64,000 nucleotides of DNA from Dactylonectria macrodidyma (GCA_020744425.1 JAGMUV010000001.1:4588001-4652000), one strand, 5' to 3'. Shown: positions 10,774-23,005, numbered from the stretch's first letter. Numbers and translations are program-made. Notes: generated by a model from the sequence alone, not told the origin.

Positions 10774-11691
10774 TTACAGGTATGGCGGGAGTTGATGCAA
10801 CAGGGACATGTCCCAGGTCGGACGATCGGGTGACTCCTGTGGTTGACCCATGGGCACCATTTGGAAGTCAACTTGCTGCTGCTGCTGTGGGTAATAGGCC
10901 TGGGCCGCTTGGACAGGTGGCAGAAGAGTCTCAGAGGTTAGGTAGGGATTCAGCCCCATGGGCGCCATCGAGAAACTAGGGGCAGGCTGCCCATATACTG
11001 GGAGATATGGCACTGAGGCTGCAGGTTCGACATATTGATGGTTGTCAATGCGCGGCAACAGACCTTCGGAGGTGAAAGGCAGCCGTGGCGGAATGCCTGA
11101 ATGTGTATAATCGCCGTCGATAAGAGAAGCACCCCCATACAGGTCGCCCTCTTCAAGACATTCGGGCTGCAGCTCCGGGGATGGCGATGGAGCTGGAACT
11201 GAAGTCTGGTCCAACGGCCAAGATGGGATGGTTACTGGACGTGGTTCCATGGCTGCCATGAGGTCTAGGTAGGCCTGACTTGGACCATACAGGGGTTGAA
11301 CTGGTTCCGGGGCCGGCGGCAGGTCAGTTTCGTCATACCCAGCAGCGTCCAGGGCGGCAACGATCTCCTCTTCAGATATACCAAGTGTTCTGGCAAGTTC
11401 TCGGAGTCTCACGTTATCTCGGGCGATCCGTTGGGCCTCTTGTTGAAGCTTGTACGAGATCTTGATTCCTTCGAGCTCGTAGACCTGAACTCGACGTTCA
11501 AGATCTTGAAGGTACTCTCGCTTCTTGGCCCTAGCCTTCCGTTGAACCTCTCTTACTCGCTGGAGGTGCGGATTCTTTAAGGGACTGGTGTAAGTGTCAA
11601 TTGACTCTTTTCAGAGCGACAGGACGGAGCAAGTAATACTTACATTTGACACAGGCTTTTCTGTGTTCCTAGGCTTGGAATACCCAGCCAT
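10774..11691 (-). CDS. bZIP transcription factor (short fungal type)
   Basis: Two exons (11691-11644 and 11574-10774) make 282 residues; the 69-bp intron runs GTAAGT..TAAAG and is phase 0. The basic region, about residues 17-38, begins NPHLQRVREVQRKARAKKRE and carries the conserved fungal pattern RxxQRxxRAxxREY. A heptad leucine-zipper-like helix follows to about residue 80 (LERRVQVYELEG...). The rest is Pro/Gln-rich with short aromatic stretches, as in activation domains. The family binds DNA as dimers. The very short first exon, ending in the lysine/proline stretch ahead of the basic region, is common in this group. Target genes cannot be inferred. Confidence 0.9.
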
Positions 11692-14600
11692 TGCGGCGAT
11701 GAAGGGAAGTGAGTAGACAACGGTGTAGTTTAGTTATTTCAAGAATTGAAGACAGCTCAGCTCGACAATAGTCGGCGATAGTGTCAGGGGACCTGAATAG
11801 ACAGTTGTGGATCTGAGAAGAAGCTAGCAGACTCAAGGGACATACAAGGGAGCACAGAGGAGGAAGGGAAAATGATAAATCGAGTGCGGATGGTTGTGAC
11901 CTTGTCAGGATCCCGCCAAACGAGTTTGCCCTCTCTTCAACCTCCCTTCCCCTCTCCAAATCGTGATTTGAGCCTCGTGACCCACGGCACGTATGTACGT
12001 AGCCAACATAGAGTAGCATGGACGGCAATACAGCAATTGAACCATCACAACCCGGCCGCATGAGGCATCCTGAAAAGGGCTGGTGGCTGCAGATGGTGGG
12101 GGAAGCGGCCGCTGGGTGCTGGCCCGGTGGCAACATCGGTGAGGACGCAGGGCAGCACTATGCCGGCAGCCTGATTGTCTGGTTACGGAACGCGCGGGCG
12201 CTGTTGGCGCAGGTGAAAGGCATCTCAGACACGGCACGCATATCCTGGGCGTAGGCGTTCTCACACACCCTATGACCCTGTTGCGTGCAGACTGTACACA
12301 GTATCCGAGTACTATACCGTACGAAGAGCTTCCTGTATAGTACCGGACGGCACTGTCGGCTTGTTTGCCTCTTCGCTTCCTTGCCTCCACTACGAGCTAT
12401 GTCTCAGCCTGGTCGTTGAGCTGCATTGAAGAGGAGGGTGACGTTATTGAGAGTTGATGCGTCATATTCCCACTGCAGTCCATGGTCCATTAGTGTAGGT
12501 AGGCATCCGAGACACGGCCTAGAGCTGAAAAAAAGACGGGTTAGTGCTTCGAGAGTTGTTGGGTTCACAAACAGCCCCGTCTCCTCGATGGAGCTGCGAC
12601 AACAGCAAAAGCAAAGAGGCGATAGCGTCGGAAAGCACGGCGTGCACGAAGCCACAAAACAGAGTCCGGGTCGTACCCCTCTCGGCGTTTGGTGACAGGG
12701 AAGATCATGCTGGTCAGCGTCGTAATCACCCAACACCTCTTATTCGATGCACATTTCACCGCTGGTTGAGTGCGTGTCTTGGAGCTCGAGTATGATGCTT
12801 GTATGCGACGTCGGCGGGATGCAATGATCGGCTAGTAGCTTCGAAAAAACCACCAGGCAAGGTGTGCCTCAGGCAGAGGCTTCCACACACGCCGAAGAGG
12901 GGTTGACAAGAATGGCTGGCTGCAGCAGCCTGTTCCCGGGATACACTGCGATTCAAGTTAATTGGCCCATTTAGCAAGCGATTTCGAATACCTTGTCCCT
13001 GCAACTGGTGCTCCTAAAAACTCACTATTTCAAACCACATGCCACGAGACGGGGTAGTGAGTCGTGAGGTACTTGCGGGGTCACTCTCGGCTCTCTTCAG
13101 TTCATGGGTGGTTCTAACAATCCACCTTCTGCTAATCGATAGAATTGTCTCTCTCACGGCGCCACATTACTTGCTGGGAGGATTAATTTTGGGGTGTCTT
13201 GGCAGACTGGCAAGAACACGAGGGACTTCTAGCATACCTAGTCGGAGTGGGAGATGACAACATGACGTATCATTTCAAACTAAACAAGGCAGCGAGTCGA
13301 CATTTGCCTCTAGTTCGTTCTCCTGCGACAAGTAGGAAGTGACTTGATGTTTAGTCTCATGCCACGCTAGTGATCACGTCCAAGCCGCCCAAGCCATAGG
13401 GCATTGAGCGTCCGAAAGGATTCGGCCATGACCCCAGCCTGAAACAGGAATGCCTTCATTAATTTCAAGGTCGTATACGAGTGGCCTTGTGTTAAGGAGA
13501 CCCCCGTGAATGCATTTCTCAGTGTTATTGCCCCTACACACAGGAAATGACCCTACGTACCCCCTCTACTTGTGAGAACTAGCACATGACGCTTCTGCAG
13601 GACCATGTCCGAGACATTATGGAGAGTTGATCACAGTCCTACATGTCATAACTCAAATTATTTCTCAGCCTAGTCCCTTAGACTATCCAGGAGCTGTAGT
13701 GCGACCACCCCTGCGGATGCAGCTCTCCGCGTTCCGACAGTTTACACCGTCGTTGGCGACGGGCGATGAGTTTCGGGAATTCCACACTCTTCTAGACCTA
13801 GCCCTGATCATTTGATGAGTTGGTGAGGAAAGAGAAAGAGTCGGTGCGATCATGGCAAGACTTGATATCGTCCAACACGATGTGAGTCCAATTAAACTTT
13901 GCGCGACATCGTGTTCGTTTAATACGCGGATCGCCTAGCTTTCTAGAGCCTAGGGCGATCTGACAACTGCCAGACTGATCGCTGTGTTTAGCCTGAATAT
14001 TCTAATTGTTTCCATTCAATCGTCGCTAGATCGGTGATAGGGCTGACGTGAATGAGGAGTTGACGGCGTCGACCTTGGCAGGGCGGATGGCAGTGATTCT
14101 TCTGCCAGATGGAAGAATCGCTTGCCGAATCCACCCTGCTGCTGTGATCGGGTTTATTAACGGCTGAGCGGTCAACTGGTTAATTAGGGTTAGGCCAAAG
14201 TCGCGCAGAGTACCTTGGAGCTCTGGGCAGGATAGCCTCCAGTCGGTAACCGGCTCGAACGTGGCTTGCAGCGCCCAGTGCTTTATGAAAACGCCACGTT
14301 TGGATTTTCCGCCGAGCTCCATCTGCATTCGAAAGGCAGGGCGTTAGTTCGGGTTGAGTCTCGCTTTCACTGGATACGGAGAAGTGGAATCACATTGAAT
14401 TTCCTCCTTTTGTTGGTTGCTGAGGTAGGCCATCTCAGGCATATGGTCGCCATGGCTTGATCTCCTTGGCCAGCCTCAACGTCTTCTTCCCAAGTATAGT
14501 CTGGATGTTTAAGGGGGAGAGGGATACAGGATTTGTGGTGTTTCGGTGCACCAGCGGCACCCTACGGTGTTGTCATTGAACCTGTGTGTTCAGGAGGTCT

Positions 14601-15469
14601 GATCATTGACAACACGTAAACGTATAGCGCAATCTCGCCGCAATTGCAGCTGCGATGCCGATTTGCAACCGCCAGAGAAACCAATAGTCTGCCAGTTAGG
14701 GCGGAAATTTTGACAAGTTTTGAACTGGCTACAATCTTAACCTGTGCTACCAAGGAAGTCGGAGCGTGCAAAGTTCAGGGCTACACGTAGTACATTTGGC
14801 AAATGAGAGATTCGCGATTACCGGCAGACACATCAGCGCATGGTGCCAGTCACTTAATATTTTCGCATTCTACAAACCTATACGATGGGAGGATAACAAA
14901 CTTGCAATCTCAAGCGTGCTCTTATTATTTCCCATTTCGAAAATCAACACCGTACAACACACTCTCTCCCTGGGACGGGTGTGCCGGAGTGAGAGCTCCT
15001 CACGAGAACTCGATGACGATTCCTAGCTTCAGCGCCCGATGAACAGGATGCTCATCGTGCAAATCGCTTGTGCCTCTCCACTACCAAAGGGGGAAAGAAC
15101 TGTGCGTAGTTACGTTGTAGCTCCAGTGCTGGTCAATCACATCAGGCTGTGCGATTTCGGCTGAGACATATGGCCGGCTTGAGTCGCTTGATCCACCACA
15201 TTGTTTTTCAAAGCGTCAGTAGCTACGGGCTGAGAAAAGAGGCGTCTTTTAGTCCGACTTTTGCCTGAGGAATCGAGACGTCGAGGCCGACCCATCTTTC
15301 GCTTCGCCGCTTGTCCTCCCTCGTCTCCGTCGGGTCTCGAGACGTTCAATCAAGGCAACCCATCCAACGCGATGAAACACTCGCGCCCTGCCATTTTCTG
15401 ACTGGCTTCAAAGTCACCCCTCAGTCTTCTACCAATCTTTCAGCGCTTGACGCCTCCTTACAATTCGGT
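11692..15469. other. Long gene-poor region (3.8 kb)
   Basis: Many short frames but none with a recognisable domain or a supportable exon chain. Two small perfect inverted repeats stand out: 9-bp arms at 12309-12317/12335-12343 and 10-bp arms at 13874-13883/13906-13915. The left end is the bZIP promoter side and the right end the kinase promoter side. Confidence 0.5.
13874..13915. repeat. Inverted repeat, 10-bp perfect arms
   Basis: AACACGATGT and ACATCGTGTT separated by 22 bases could form a hairpin or be a dyad-symmetric protein site. No gene is close by. Confidence 0.35.
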
Positions 15470-17040
15470 ATGGCTGAGTCCCTGATTAGCAAAATGGGTG
15501 ACAAAACCAGGTTTTATAGCATGGAGAGAGATCGTCTCAAATGGGGGAAAGTTGAGTCGGACGCTGAGATGTGGAGAGAGATAATCACCACAACGTCTTT
15601 ATACCGCCAGGTGTGCGAATTCATTCTGAGGTTCAGGCCTGGTGTGGCGGTTGAGATGTGCGACCTGTTCAGAGGTGGCTACAATGACATCTACCGCCTC
15701 AGGTATGCAGATGGCACATCTGTGATCATGAGAGTCCCAATTAAAGGTATGTCGTGATCTACATACATGCTTACTCCAAGTCGCTAACGGGATCAGGGGT
15801 GGTTCGATTTCCTGACGAAAAGGTCCTATATGAGGCAGCCACAATGAAGCATATCGCTGCCCACACCTCTATCCCAGTTCCGCACATCTACCATTACGGA
15901 ACTGGAGCCGAGAATCCTACCGGGCTGGGTCCATTCATCATTATGGACTATATTGAGCATCATCAGACTATGAATGAAGCACTTGTCGACCCAGCACTCT
16001 CGCCCGGCGAGCGGCCCGTCCTAAACCCAGCCATCGACGAGGAGAGGCTAGAGTTTATGTACCGCCAGATGGCCAACATCCTATTGCAGCTATTCAACCT
16101 CAGGTTCCCTCGAATTGGCTCAGTTGTCGAGGCGAAACGCAAGTATGCTGCATCCATCACAGGGCGTCCTTTGACCAGGAACATGAATGACATGATCATG
16201 CAAACCAACACACCAGAAAGCGTCCTTCCAACGGGAACCTTTGGGTCTACGAGCGAGTGGTTCCGCACTCTCGGAAATATGCATATGGCTCAGTTGGTAT
16301 TCCAGCGCAACGACGCGGTTGACAACCTGGAAGATGCCCGCGAGAAGTACGTTGCTCGTCAACTGTTGCGGAACCTGTCAACCGAGGGGCGCCTTGTGCC
16401 AGAACCACCAAAGCCTTCAGAGCCTTCACGTCGACGCGAGGACTTCATACTCTTTTCTGAGGACTTCAGGCCAGCCAATGTTCTCATCAATGTCAACCTG
16501 GAAATCGTCGGCGTCGTTGACTGGGAATTCGCGTTCGCTGCCCCCGCACGGTTGAGTTATGCCCCGCCGTGGTGGTTGCTTCTGAAAAAGCCGGAATATT
16601 GGATAGGTGGATACCGCGAATGGGTAGTAGCCTATGAGCCTCGGTTTCAAACATTCCTACGAGCGTTGGTGGCCGAGGAACGCAGGATGGCGGCGACTCG
16701 CAGTGCTTTCACTCCATATACAAACGGAAAAGCAGAGCCACCACTCTCTCAACGTATGGTGGAGACATGGACCAAGCGAGACTGGGTGCTCACATACGCG
16801 ATGAGGAAGAGCTGGTCTTTTGACTTCCTATGGTGGAAGTACTTGGATGAGTACTTCTATGGGCCTAACGCAACCCAGGACTACAACTCCAGGCTCCATC
16901 TTCTTACGCAGCCACAGAAGGATGCGATGGACGCATTTGTGGCGCGTAAGATGGAAGAGAGTGAAACTCCCGTACTCGAATTGGCCTCGCAGTGGGATGA
17001 CGGGGGTGGGGCAGATCGCTTGGCTGAGGTGCTTGTTTGA
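15470..17040 (+). CDS. APH-fold phosphotransferase (fungal aminoglycoside-phosphotransferase-like family)
   Basis: Exons 15470-15746 and 15797-17040 give 506 residues; the 50-bp intron has GTATGT, a GCTAAC branch site and CAG. The N-lobe contains YNDIYRLRYADGTSVIMRV, the nucleotide-binding strands. The catalytic loop reads SEDFRPANVL: the Asp (residue 315) and Asn (320) of the HxDxxxxN motif are kept, but the His is Ser. The metal-binding Asp lies in GVVDWEF (334). The C-terminal helical part (WWLLLKKPEYW...) is typical of large fungal APH expansions, whose substrates are mostly unknown. The ATG at 15470 was chosen as the first in frame; 15494 is an alternative. Probably active, since the invariant Asp residues remain. 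Confidence 0.85.
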
Positions 17041-18261
17041 TGTTGGTTGATAATGATGTAACCCTGTCTTAACGGAAATTCAACGGAATCTCTTTGGATG
17101 GATGTGGGACTAGATTGGAAGCAACTTTGAGCATGGTACTTGGAAAATAGGTCGCATGGATTTGAGACGACTGTCCTCTGCTTTGGCTCACGTGAGAGGT
17201 ATCAGTTGAGGGCCGCCCACGGGCCTGGAAGTGCGTCCATGAAACAAATGTCGAAAAATTGCAGTCGCGCGATATTGATCGTTGTTTTATTTGTAGACAT
17301 TTAGGTCATCCGTCAGAGAAACTGGCCACCTGTGTCCTGCGACCGACGTGGGGAGTTCGTGGTGACCATCCGGGTTGAAACCATCTACACCGGCAAAACC
17401 GGGCCCGACGACAGGATGCAAAAAGAAATAGAACGCTAGAATTAAACTACAGACTTTTATTTAAACTTCCCACATATCGTTCACAAGTCCCTCAGACGTA
17501 GTATTTCCGTTAGACCAGACCTCATTTGCCCTGTCGTACGTACGGGACGCATAGGCAAAGGTTGAGGGGAGAGGTACAGAATTTGATCAACGGGAAGAGT
17601 TTTTAGTACACAAGGCATCCCATTGATACCAAGCAGATGAGCCCATGTTCTCGTGAGCCCGTAGCCTGGAGCGATTGCCCAAGCCTGTTGAAGGCCCACG
17701 AGAAATTTATCGCCAGAGCGTCAACTGACCCCAACACTTAACTTGACTGATCTTGCTTCGAAAGGAGACTCAAAATGGTGGCGTGCGACTTGGGAAGTCT
17801 GCCGTTTACCCTAGACGGACAACCGGGTACGTGGATCTACATGGTTTCTGGACTTCTCTGGCATGGCGCCATTTGAACATGGGCTTAGACTCGGTAGTTC
17901 GGGGATGGGGATGATGGACTCATTTGCCGGGGCTTCTAAAAAGCGGGTAGTCTGGAGATTCTCCACAACCTTAATTCGAGAACCGCTATCAGACGTAGTG
18001 CGTATCCGGTACACATCGTCTGAAATTGGGTCTACGTGACTGACGTTCTCGATCATCATCTTGCTGAGGCAGTGAAGATGGCTATTGTCAGAAGCTGGTC
18101 AGTCATGTCTGGAGGCGGGAGAACAAAGTCCCGGTCTACGCATCTTCATCTAATCCGAACCCGAGCCTGGCTGATGTAAGTACCTCGCGCACCTAAAATC
18201 TATTGGCACGTTGGTTCTCCTGCACCTTTCTTTTGTGTAACCATCCGTGTTTCTCTCAGCA
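17041..18261. other. Intergenic between the two kinase genes
   Basis: An 82-codon minus-strand frame at 17811-18059 starts with ATGATG directly after an AG and has balanced composition, but I recognise nothing in it; it may be an exon of an unknown gene or chance. Confidence 0.35.
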
Positions 18262-19221
18262 ATGGCGTCCCAATTTCCAATCAGAGACTCGGTCCGGGAA
18301 ATCGACTCCCGGACTGTTCTGGTGGGCAACAAGCTCATCATCACCCTCGCCTCGAAAATCGTACACGGCCCTATGTGGAGCGATAACAACGGCAATTGGA
18401 ACAGCATCCGAGAGGTGCAAGGAACGCCCCCCGAATCCTTCTTTCTCATGGGCGAGGCCCTCGACCTCATACGGCCGATTCACGATGCTGATGATAACTT
18501 TGCTGTCTGGGAAGTCGGGTCTGCCTTTCTCAAAATCAAGAAATCCGATACATCGAGCCCGACCCGCGAACATGTTACACTGGCGGCCCTGAAGGAAACG
18601 CCGCGGAGTTTCGACATCCCAACTGTTCTCTTTCACGGCGAATGGGACGGCCGGGACTACCTCATTGTAGAAAGAGGACATTCGCCCTCCGTCGCCGAGA
18701 TGTGGCCAAAACTGATTGAAGTGGAGAAGCTTCGCTGTCTGGACCAGATCATGGCCCTTTGCCAGGAGCTGGGGCGGCTTGAGACGGGCTTCGTTGGCGG
18801 TGGCGATGAGAAGCAGCTCCGCGATCCGCCAATGATTAAAAGCCATGTGGAGGAAGTCTTTGGGACATGCACGGATTTGGACTTGGACGGCTCTAATTTC
18901 ATGTTTTCACACTGCGATCTGGACCCGGAGAATCTCACGTTAGATTATGGGGGTGTCCTCGGCATTATCAATTGCGCTTTCAATCGGTCTGTCCCAAGAG
19001 AATGGATCTGGGCCCGGAACTGCACTTTGAATGGATCGATTTCTCCGAGCATTGACGAGAATGACGAGGCTGGTTGGAGGAAGCGTGTGCATGGTCAAAT
19101 GCCAACAGAAGACTGTCCCAAGAGCGCCGATGAATGGATGACTTGGTGGACCCAGCAATATTCTACACATAATCGTGTCTCTAAAAAGATGTTTTCGGGC
19201 AGACGCATCGTGTCATTGTAG
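18262..19221 (+). CDS. APH-fold kinase-like protein, probable pseudokinase
   Basis: Intronless, 319 residues from the ATG at 18262. The order of elements is that of the APH/choline-kinase superfamily: a Lys-containing N-lobe strand (VGSAFLKIKK), a hinge region (DYLIVERGH), and a catalytic loop SHCDLDPENL with His217, Asp219 and Asn224 all present. The following motif, normally IxDWE/F with the metal-binding Asp, reads GIINCAFN, so Asp is replaced by Asn237 and Trp by Cys. Loss of this residue usually lowers or abolishes catalysis. The N-terminal hydrophilic segment (residues 1-60) is longer than usual. Family assignment is firm; function unknown. Confidence 0.78.
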   Translation: MASQFPIRDSVREIDSRTVLVGNKLIITLASKIVHGPMWSDNNGNWNSIREVQGTPPESFFLMGEALDLIRPIHDADDNFAVWEVGSAFLKIKKSDTSSPTREHVTLAALKETPRSFDIPTVLFHGEWDGRDYLIVERGHSPSVAEMWPKLIEVEKLRCLDQIMALCQELGRLETGFVGGGDEKQLRDPPMIKSHVEEVFGTCTDLDLDGSNFMFSHCDLDPENLTLDYGGVLGIINCAFNRSVPREWIWARNCTLNGSISPSIDENDEAGWRKRVHGQMPTEDCPKSADEWMTWWTQQYSTHNRVSKKMFSGRRIVSL

Positions 19222-19960
19222 GTTATCGGTACATAGGTAGCTTACAAAAATGAAGAATACGAGAGCGCATGGGCTGGCTACGGACCATGGTTTCTCTACG
19301 CCCCCGAGACCAGCCCTGGTACTGTTCCCTTCCCTTCAACACTTAGCCTGTAGATGGTATGTCTCTGGAAGCAGGGTGTGTAGCAGTCTATTCGGACCGC
19401 CCTTGCGATGCTAAGAAATTGCCCAAACTCCTCGAGGTCACAAGCCGCTCAGCTCCGAGCGATAACACGTCAGACTGTGCAACCTTGGAGAGGACTGGGC
19501 GCTCGCAACCCTGTTAGGCGGGCCCGTGTCGAAAAAGGGCTCAGGGAGTGTCGCTAAAGGCAAAGGAAACTTGCTGGGGGGTACGTTTGGAACGTTTGAG
19601 AAGTATTCACGGCGATCTCTTGCGTGCTTCTCATTGGCATCACATCTCAGGCAGCCCACCTTTTGGTTTTCTTTCACTTTCTATGGGGCATTGCAATAAT
19701 TCTCTCATGTGACAAATCCTTTTACAAATGTGGATTCGCGATACGAACAAATCTAAAGACATCGACACTGAAGTTCACCAGCTGTTCAATCAAATCTACC
19801 TAGGTAGGTACTAAGTGGTCTGGTGATACCCGCCGAGGGCGGGGTATCCAGGGTCGTGTTTGGAGGCGTTTTGCTTGTGGATGCGAGTTGCGAATAGCCA
19901 GGTAGTCTTGAGGCGATTACGATGCGGGCGTGCGAAGTTGTTTGACGCCTGACCAGTCTT

Positions 19961-20063
19961 GTCTTCGACTGTGTTTGGTGGGTCTTCGAGTGTGCTTGGC
20001 GGGTCTTCGATTGTGTTCGGGATCTTCGATCTTGTTTGGTGGGTCTTCGATCGTGTTTGGCGG
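19961..20063. repeat. Minisatellite, about five copies of a 20-21 bp unit
   Basis: Unit approximately GTCTTCGANTGTGTTTGGTG repeated head to tail, with substitutions between copies and one shortened copy. Not inside a supportable gene. Confidence 0.8.
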
Positions 20064-21182
20064 GGCGGCTTTGTCGTCGCCGTTTTCGGTTAAGGATATC
20101 GTCTTCTCTGTCATCATGGTGGCGGTCAAACGGCCCATGCAGTAGCCAGCATCCACGTTTGGTGGCTTGACGTCAGTGCGCACTCAAGATTCACATTGAT
20201 TCGGCCAGTTGATCGTCTCTGTTTGCAATGGTAGGGCTTTATTTTGCCTCCATCTTTAGCATACGGTCATTAATTGTGGGCCGCAATGAACAGCTCCGGC
20301 CGTGTTGGTTTGATGTAGCCGTTCAATGGCTATCTTTGCTCCTCTTCGACGCCCTCGTGACTCTTCCAAGACAAACACATAATGAAACAAATAGTTACCT
20401 CAAAAGACCGAAATAAACTGCACATCTTGAAGTGACTCAGAGCCTGTTTTTTTCAGCTCGACACTTGTGATGCAGGCAGCACGGAAAGTTCCAGGAGGAG
20501 AGCCAACTCTTCTTCGATCAAGGACCTAGACCTCTGCCGCTCGCCGATCGGACCCCGCAAATCAAACAGCCACATGCGCCGTTGTGGAGCATTTCGCATC
20601 AGGCGTTGACCTGTCGTTTTTACTCGGGCGGGATGAGTTTCAGTTGGTTATCTAGTCCCGGGTCGTGGGGAGGATGCTCGCAGGCGGCGTTGTCGAGAAC
20701 AGGAAATTTTGACTAGACTGAGGTAGCCCCCGCAACGCGCAACCAGGACATGCGATGTTGTTTGCTTTGGTAGAGACTATTGAAAACTTAGTGCTTATGA
20801 ATATGATTCGCATGTGTGTTTAGGGTGTGGTTTAGTGTCTCAAACACAGAAAGCTGCCGTGATCCGGCTGCAGCTGGAAGCGGACGTGTTTGTCGGTGAG
20901 TACGTTTGCTTTCTTGATGTCACCAGGTTGGCGCATTTTCGTAATGGCTGCCTGCGATTACTGAATCCTGTGTTATCATTGGATTGTTTGCTATGAGGGT
21001 GAGTAGTGTGTGTGTTTGGGCAAAGAAATGGCTGTTTTGCAATAGGTGTTGTATGTCAGGTGAGCGAGCTGCAGGCTGCTAGTAGAATGGGTATATATTC
21101 TGGTCCATATCCTCAGTCTTTTCCTGCTTCTTCCCTAGCACACTGTTCCAACATCTTCAGCTTTCATTCAATTCTCCCTAAG

Positions 21183-21412
21183 GTGAGCAACCTGACCTAA
21201 CCACTTTGTCCTGCAACACACAACTAATGCTATCAGATCTTGTCGAAACGCAAACCAACTACCCATTCAACGAGGCAACACTCTCGTCTGTAGGCCAGGT
21301 AAGCAACCTAACTACTCCATCCCGCAACACACAACTAATGCCGACAGATCTTCACGAAACACCAACCAACCAACCAACCAACAAGGCAGCACGCTCGTCC
21401 ACGACTGAAACC
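21183..21412 (+). repeat. Tandem duplication of an intron/exon cassette in the 5' leader
   Basis: Two adjacent units, 21183-21298 and 21299 to about 21405, share the same order: a GTGAGC/GTAAGC donor, CAACCT, the block GCAACACACAACTAATG (a CTAAT branch site), an acceptor CAG, ATCTT..CGAAAC, and AACGAGGCA/AACAAGGCA..CTCGTC. Each reads as a 49-54 bp intron followed by a short exon. They lie directly upstream of the chosen ATG at 21413. Confidence 0.75.
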
Positions 21413-23005
21413 ATGAACCTGCAATCTTCCACCGAAGCCAAATTGCCGGCGAAGACGGCACCTGAGCCCGGAGGCGATCCCAATGCCTCCGTTGCCCTGG
21501 TCAACACCGCCGACCACAGCGGCTTGGCCGGTCAAGACCAGGACGAGCAACTCAAAGACGGCGTCTTTAAACTCCCTGCCAAGGTGCTCGACGGCAATGA
21601 TGCCACCAACAACGGCGACGTATGCCTTCGCACTCACCCAGGGGGTGGCAACACGACCAACTCCAATTCGTTGTTCCTGGGTAACGACAACCTCGGAGCC
21701 ACGGCATCGGCTGGGCAGCCTGGGCTTCTAACCGCGCCACAAACCCCCAACGGCAATCATTTGGATTGTTCCATGTTGCACGAAAGCAACAGGCTCTTTT
21801 ATTCCATTGCTGGCGCCGCCAGCGCGGAACAACACTACTTGCTGCAAGACACTACCCAACACCCAGAGGCAGGCCAGGTGACCCACCATGCTGAGGTCGG
21901 TCCATCCAGTCTCGCCACTCCTATCAATGAGGATGAACAGGATCGCTTGACCGTCACTGAGCCGCGAATCGAAGATGGTGATCAAACGCTCTTCCCAGAC
22001 ACTTGGTTTAGCGACCAAGTCATGGTCCGCGCACTGTCGCTTCTTGCGGGAACAGCGCCAGGCGACGTTACCGTCATCGATCCTTCGCTTTCTGGGCCTT
22101 ACTCGAACGAGTCTATTGAGGTCGCGCCACACATGATTGTCCTCGTCCCCATCCGCGTCAACAACACACACTGGCTCCTCGCTATCTTCAACGGGTCAAA
22201 GAAATGGGCCCAAGTCTACGATTCAGCCACTGAGCCTCCAAATGCCGCAAACAGGGAGATGATGTTGCGATTGTTTGCTCGGCTGTTCCCCAAGGGGAAC
22301 ATGGCCGACTGGGCCATCTCCGAGCAACACACGCCCATGCATTTCGAGTCCAATGACTGCGGTATCTCCGTCATCGTTGCCGCGTTTTTCTACGTCAGCT
22401 GGCAACTTCTGCCGCCTCTCCCCATCCACGGGTTCCTGTGGAATTCTCTCTTCTCCTCCTGGCTCAACGAAAGCAGCGACCCAGTTGCTTGGGTGGAGCA
22501 AGAAGTCAAGGGCAACTCATTGATCTCCGCCCTCGAAACTCCCCCGACATGGCCAGACTATCCTGTTCCGCCGCCGCTCGACAACGTTCGATATCTTCTC
22601 CAGACCATTGCTAATCGCAAACCAACTGCTGAAAATTACATGGATCAACTCAATGTCCTACGATACATGGTCATCCTAGCCAGCAGCGCGGCTGTGACCA
22701 TCCAGGGTGCCGCATCTCAGGACGGAGCGAGACTCCAACGCCGGGTTCAGGGACTCGATGAATCTATCACGAAGGCTCCTGATGTCTCGAAGCTGATTGT
22801 AGAGCTCACTCATCAACGCTCAGACCTGTACCACGGCCGAGTCAATGTGTGTCATGAGACTGCAGGTGCAATGCGCAAGCTTCAGCAGTATACTAGCCTC
22901 GTCGAGAGGGAGATCGACAATGTCCAGGGACGTTTCTGTGGGGAGACAGGATCCGTTGAGGGACTCAAGGAGGGATCCGGTGCTTCGGCAACCACCTCCC
23001 TTTAG
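21413..23005 (+). CDS. Ulp1-like (C48) cysteine protease domain protein
   Basis: The chosen start, ATG 21413, follows two duplicated leader introns; the frame is also open upstream to 21206, but that extension runs through the intron-like sequence. 530 residues. The N-terminal 180 are Asn/Thr/Gly-rich and disordered. The catalytic core spans about 190-400: THWLLAIF with His253, WAQVYDS with Asp270, then SEQ..NDCG with Cys316, matching the His-Asp-Gln-Cys order of the Ulp1/SENP family, which removes SUMO or related modifiers. The C-terminal 120 residues form helices, possibly a coiled coil. Standalone Ulp1-like domains are scattered in fungal accessory regions, sometimes linked to mobile DNA; no transposase is seen beside this one. 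Confidence 0.8.
   Translation: MNLQSSTEAKLPAKTAPEPGGDPNASVALVNTADHSGLAGQDQDEQLKDGVFKLPAKVLDGNDATNNGDVCLRTHPGGGNTTNSNSLFLGNDNLGATASAGQPGLLTAPQTPNGNHLDCSMLHESNRLFYSIAGAASAEQHYLLQDTTQHPEAGQVTHHAEVGPSSLATPINEDEQDRLTVTEPRIEDGDQTLFPDTWFSDQVMVRALSLLAGTAPGDVTVIDPSLSGPYSNESIEVAPHMIVLVPIRVNNTHWLLAIFNGSKKWAQVYDSATEPPNAANREMMLRLFARLFPKGNMADWAISEQHTPMHFESNDCGISVIVAAFFYVSWQLLPPLPIHGFLWNSLFSSWLNESSDPVAWVEQEVKGNSLISALETPPTWPDYPVPPPLDNVRYLLQTIANRKPTAENYMDQLNVLRYMVILASSAAVTIQGAASQDGARLQRRVQGLDESITKAPDVSKLIVELTHQRSDLYHGRVNVCHETAGAMRKLQQYTSLVEREIDNVQGRFCGETGSVEGLKEGSGASATTSL

Larger units (their letters stand above)
19222..21412. other. Intergenic with minisatellite and leader introns of the Ulp1-like gene
   Basis: Apart from the minisatellite at 19961-20063 and the duplicated cassette from 21183, no coding sequence is recognisable. 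A CCTAGGTAGG palindromic motif occurs at about 19799. Confidence 0.45.

Noticed and set aside
11905..12390. 161-codon minus-strand frame beyond the bZIP gene
   Set aside because: Arg/Cys/Pro-biased without domain or splice support; likely chance in promoter DNA.
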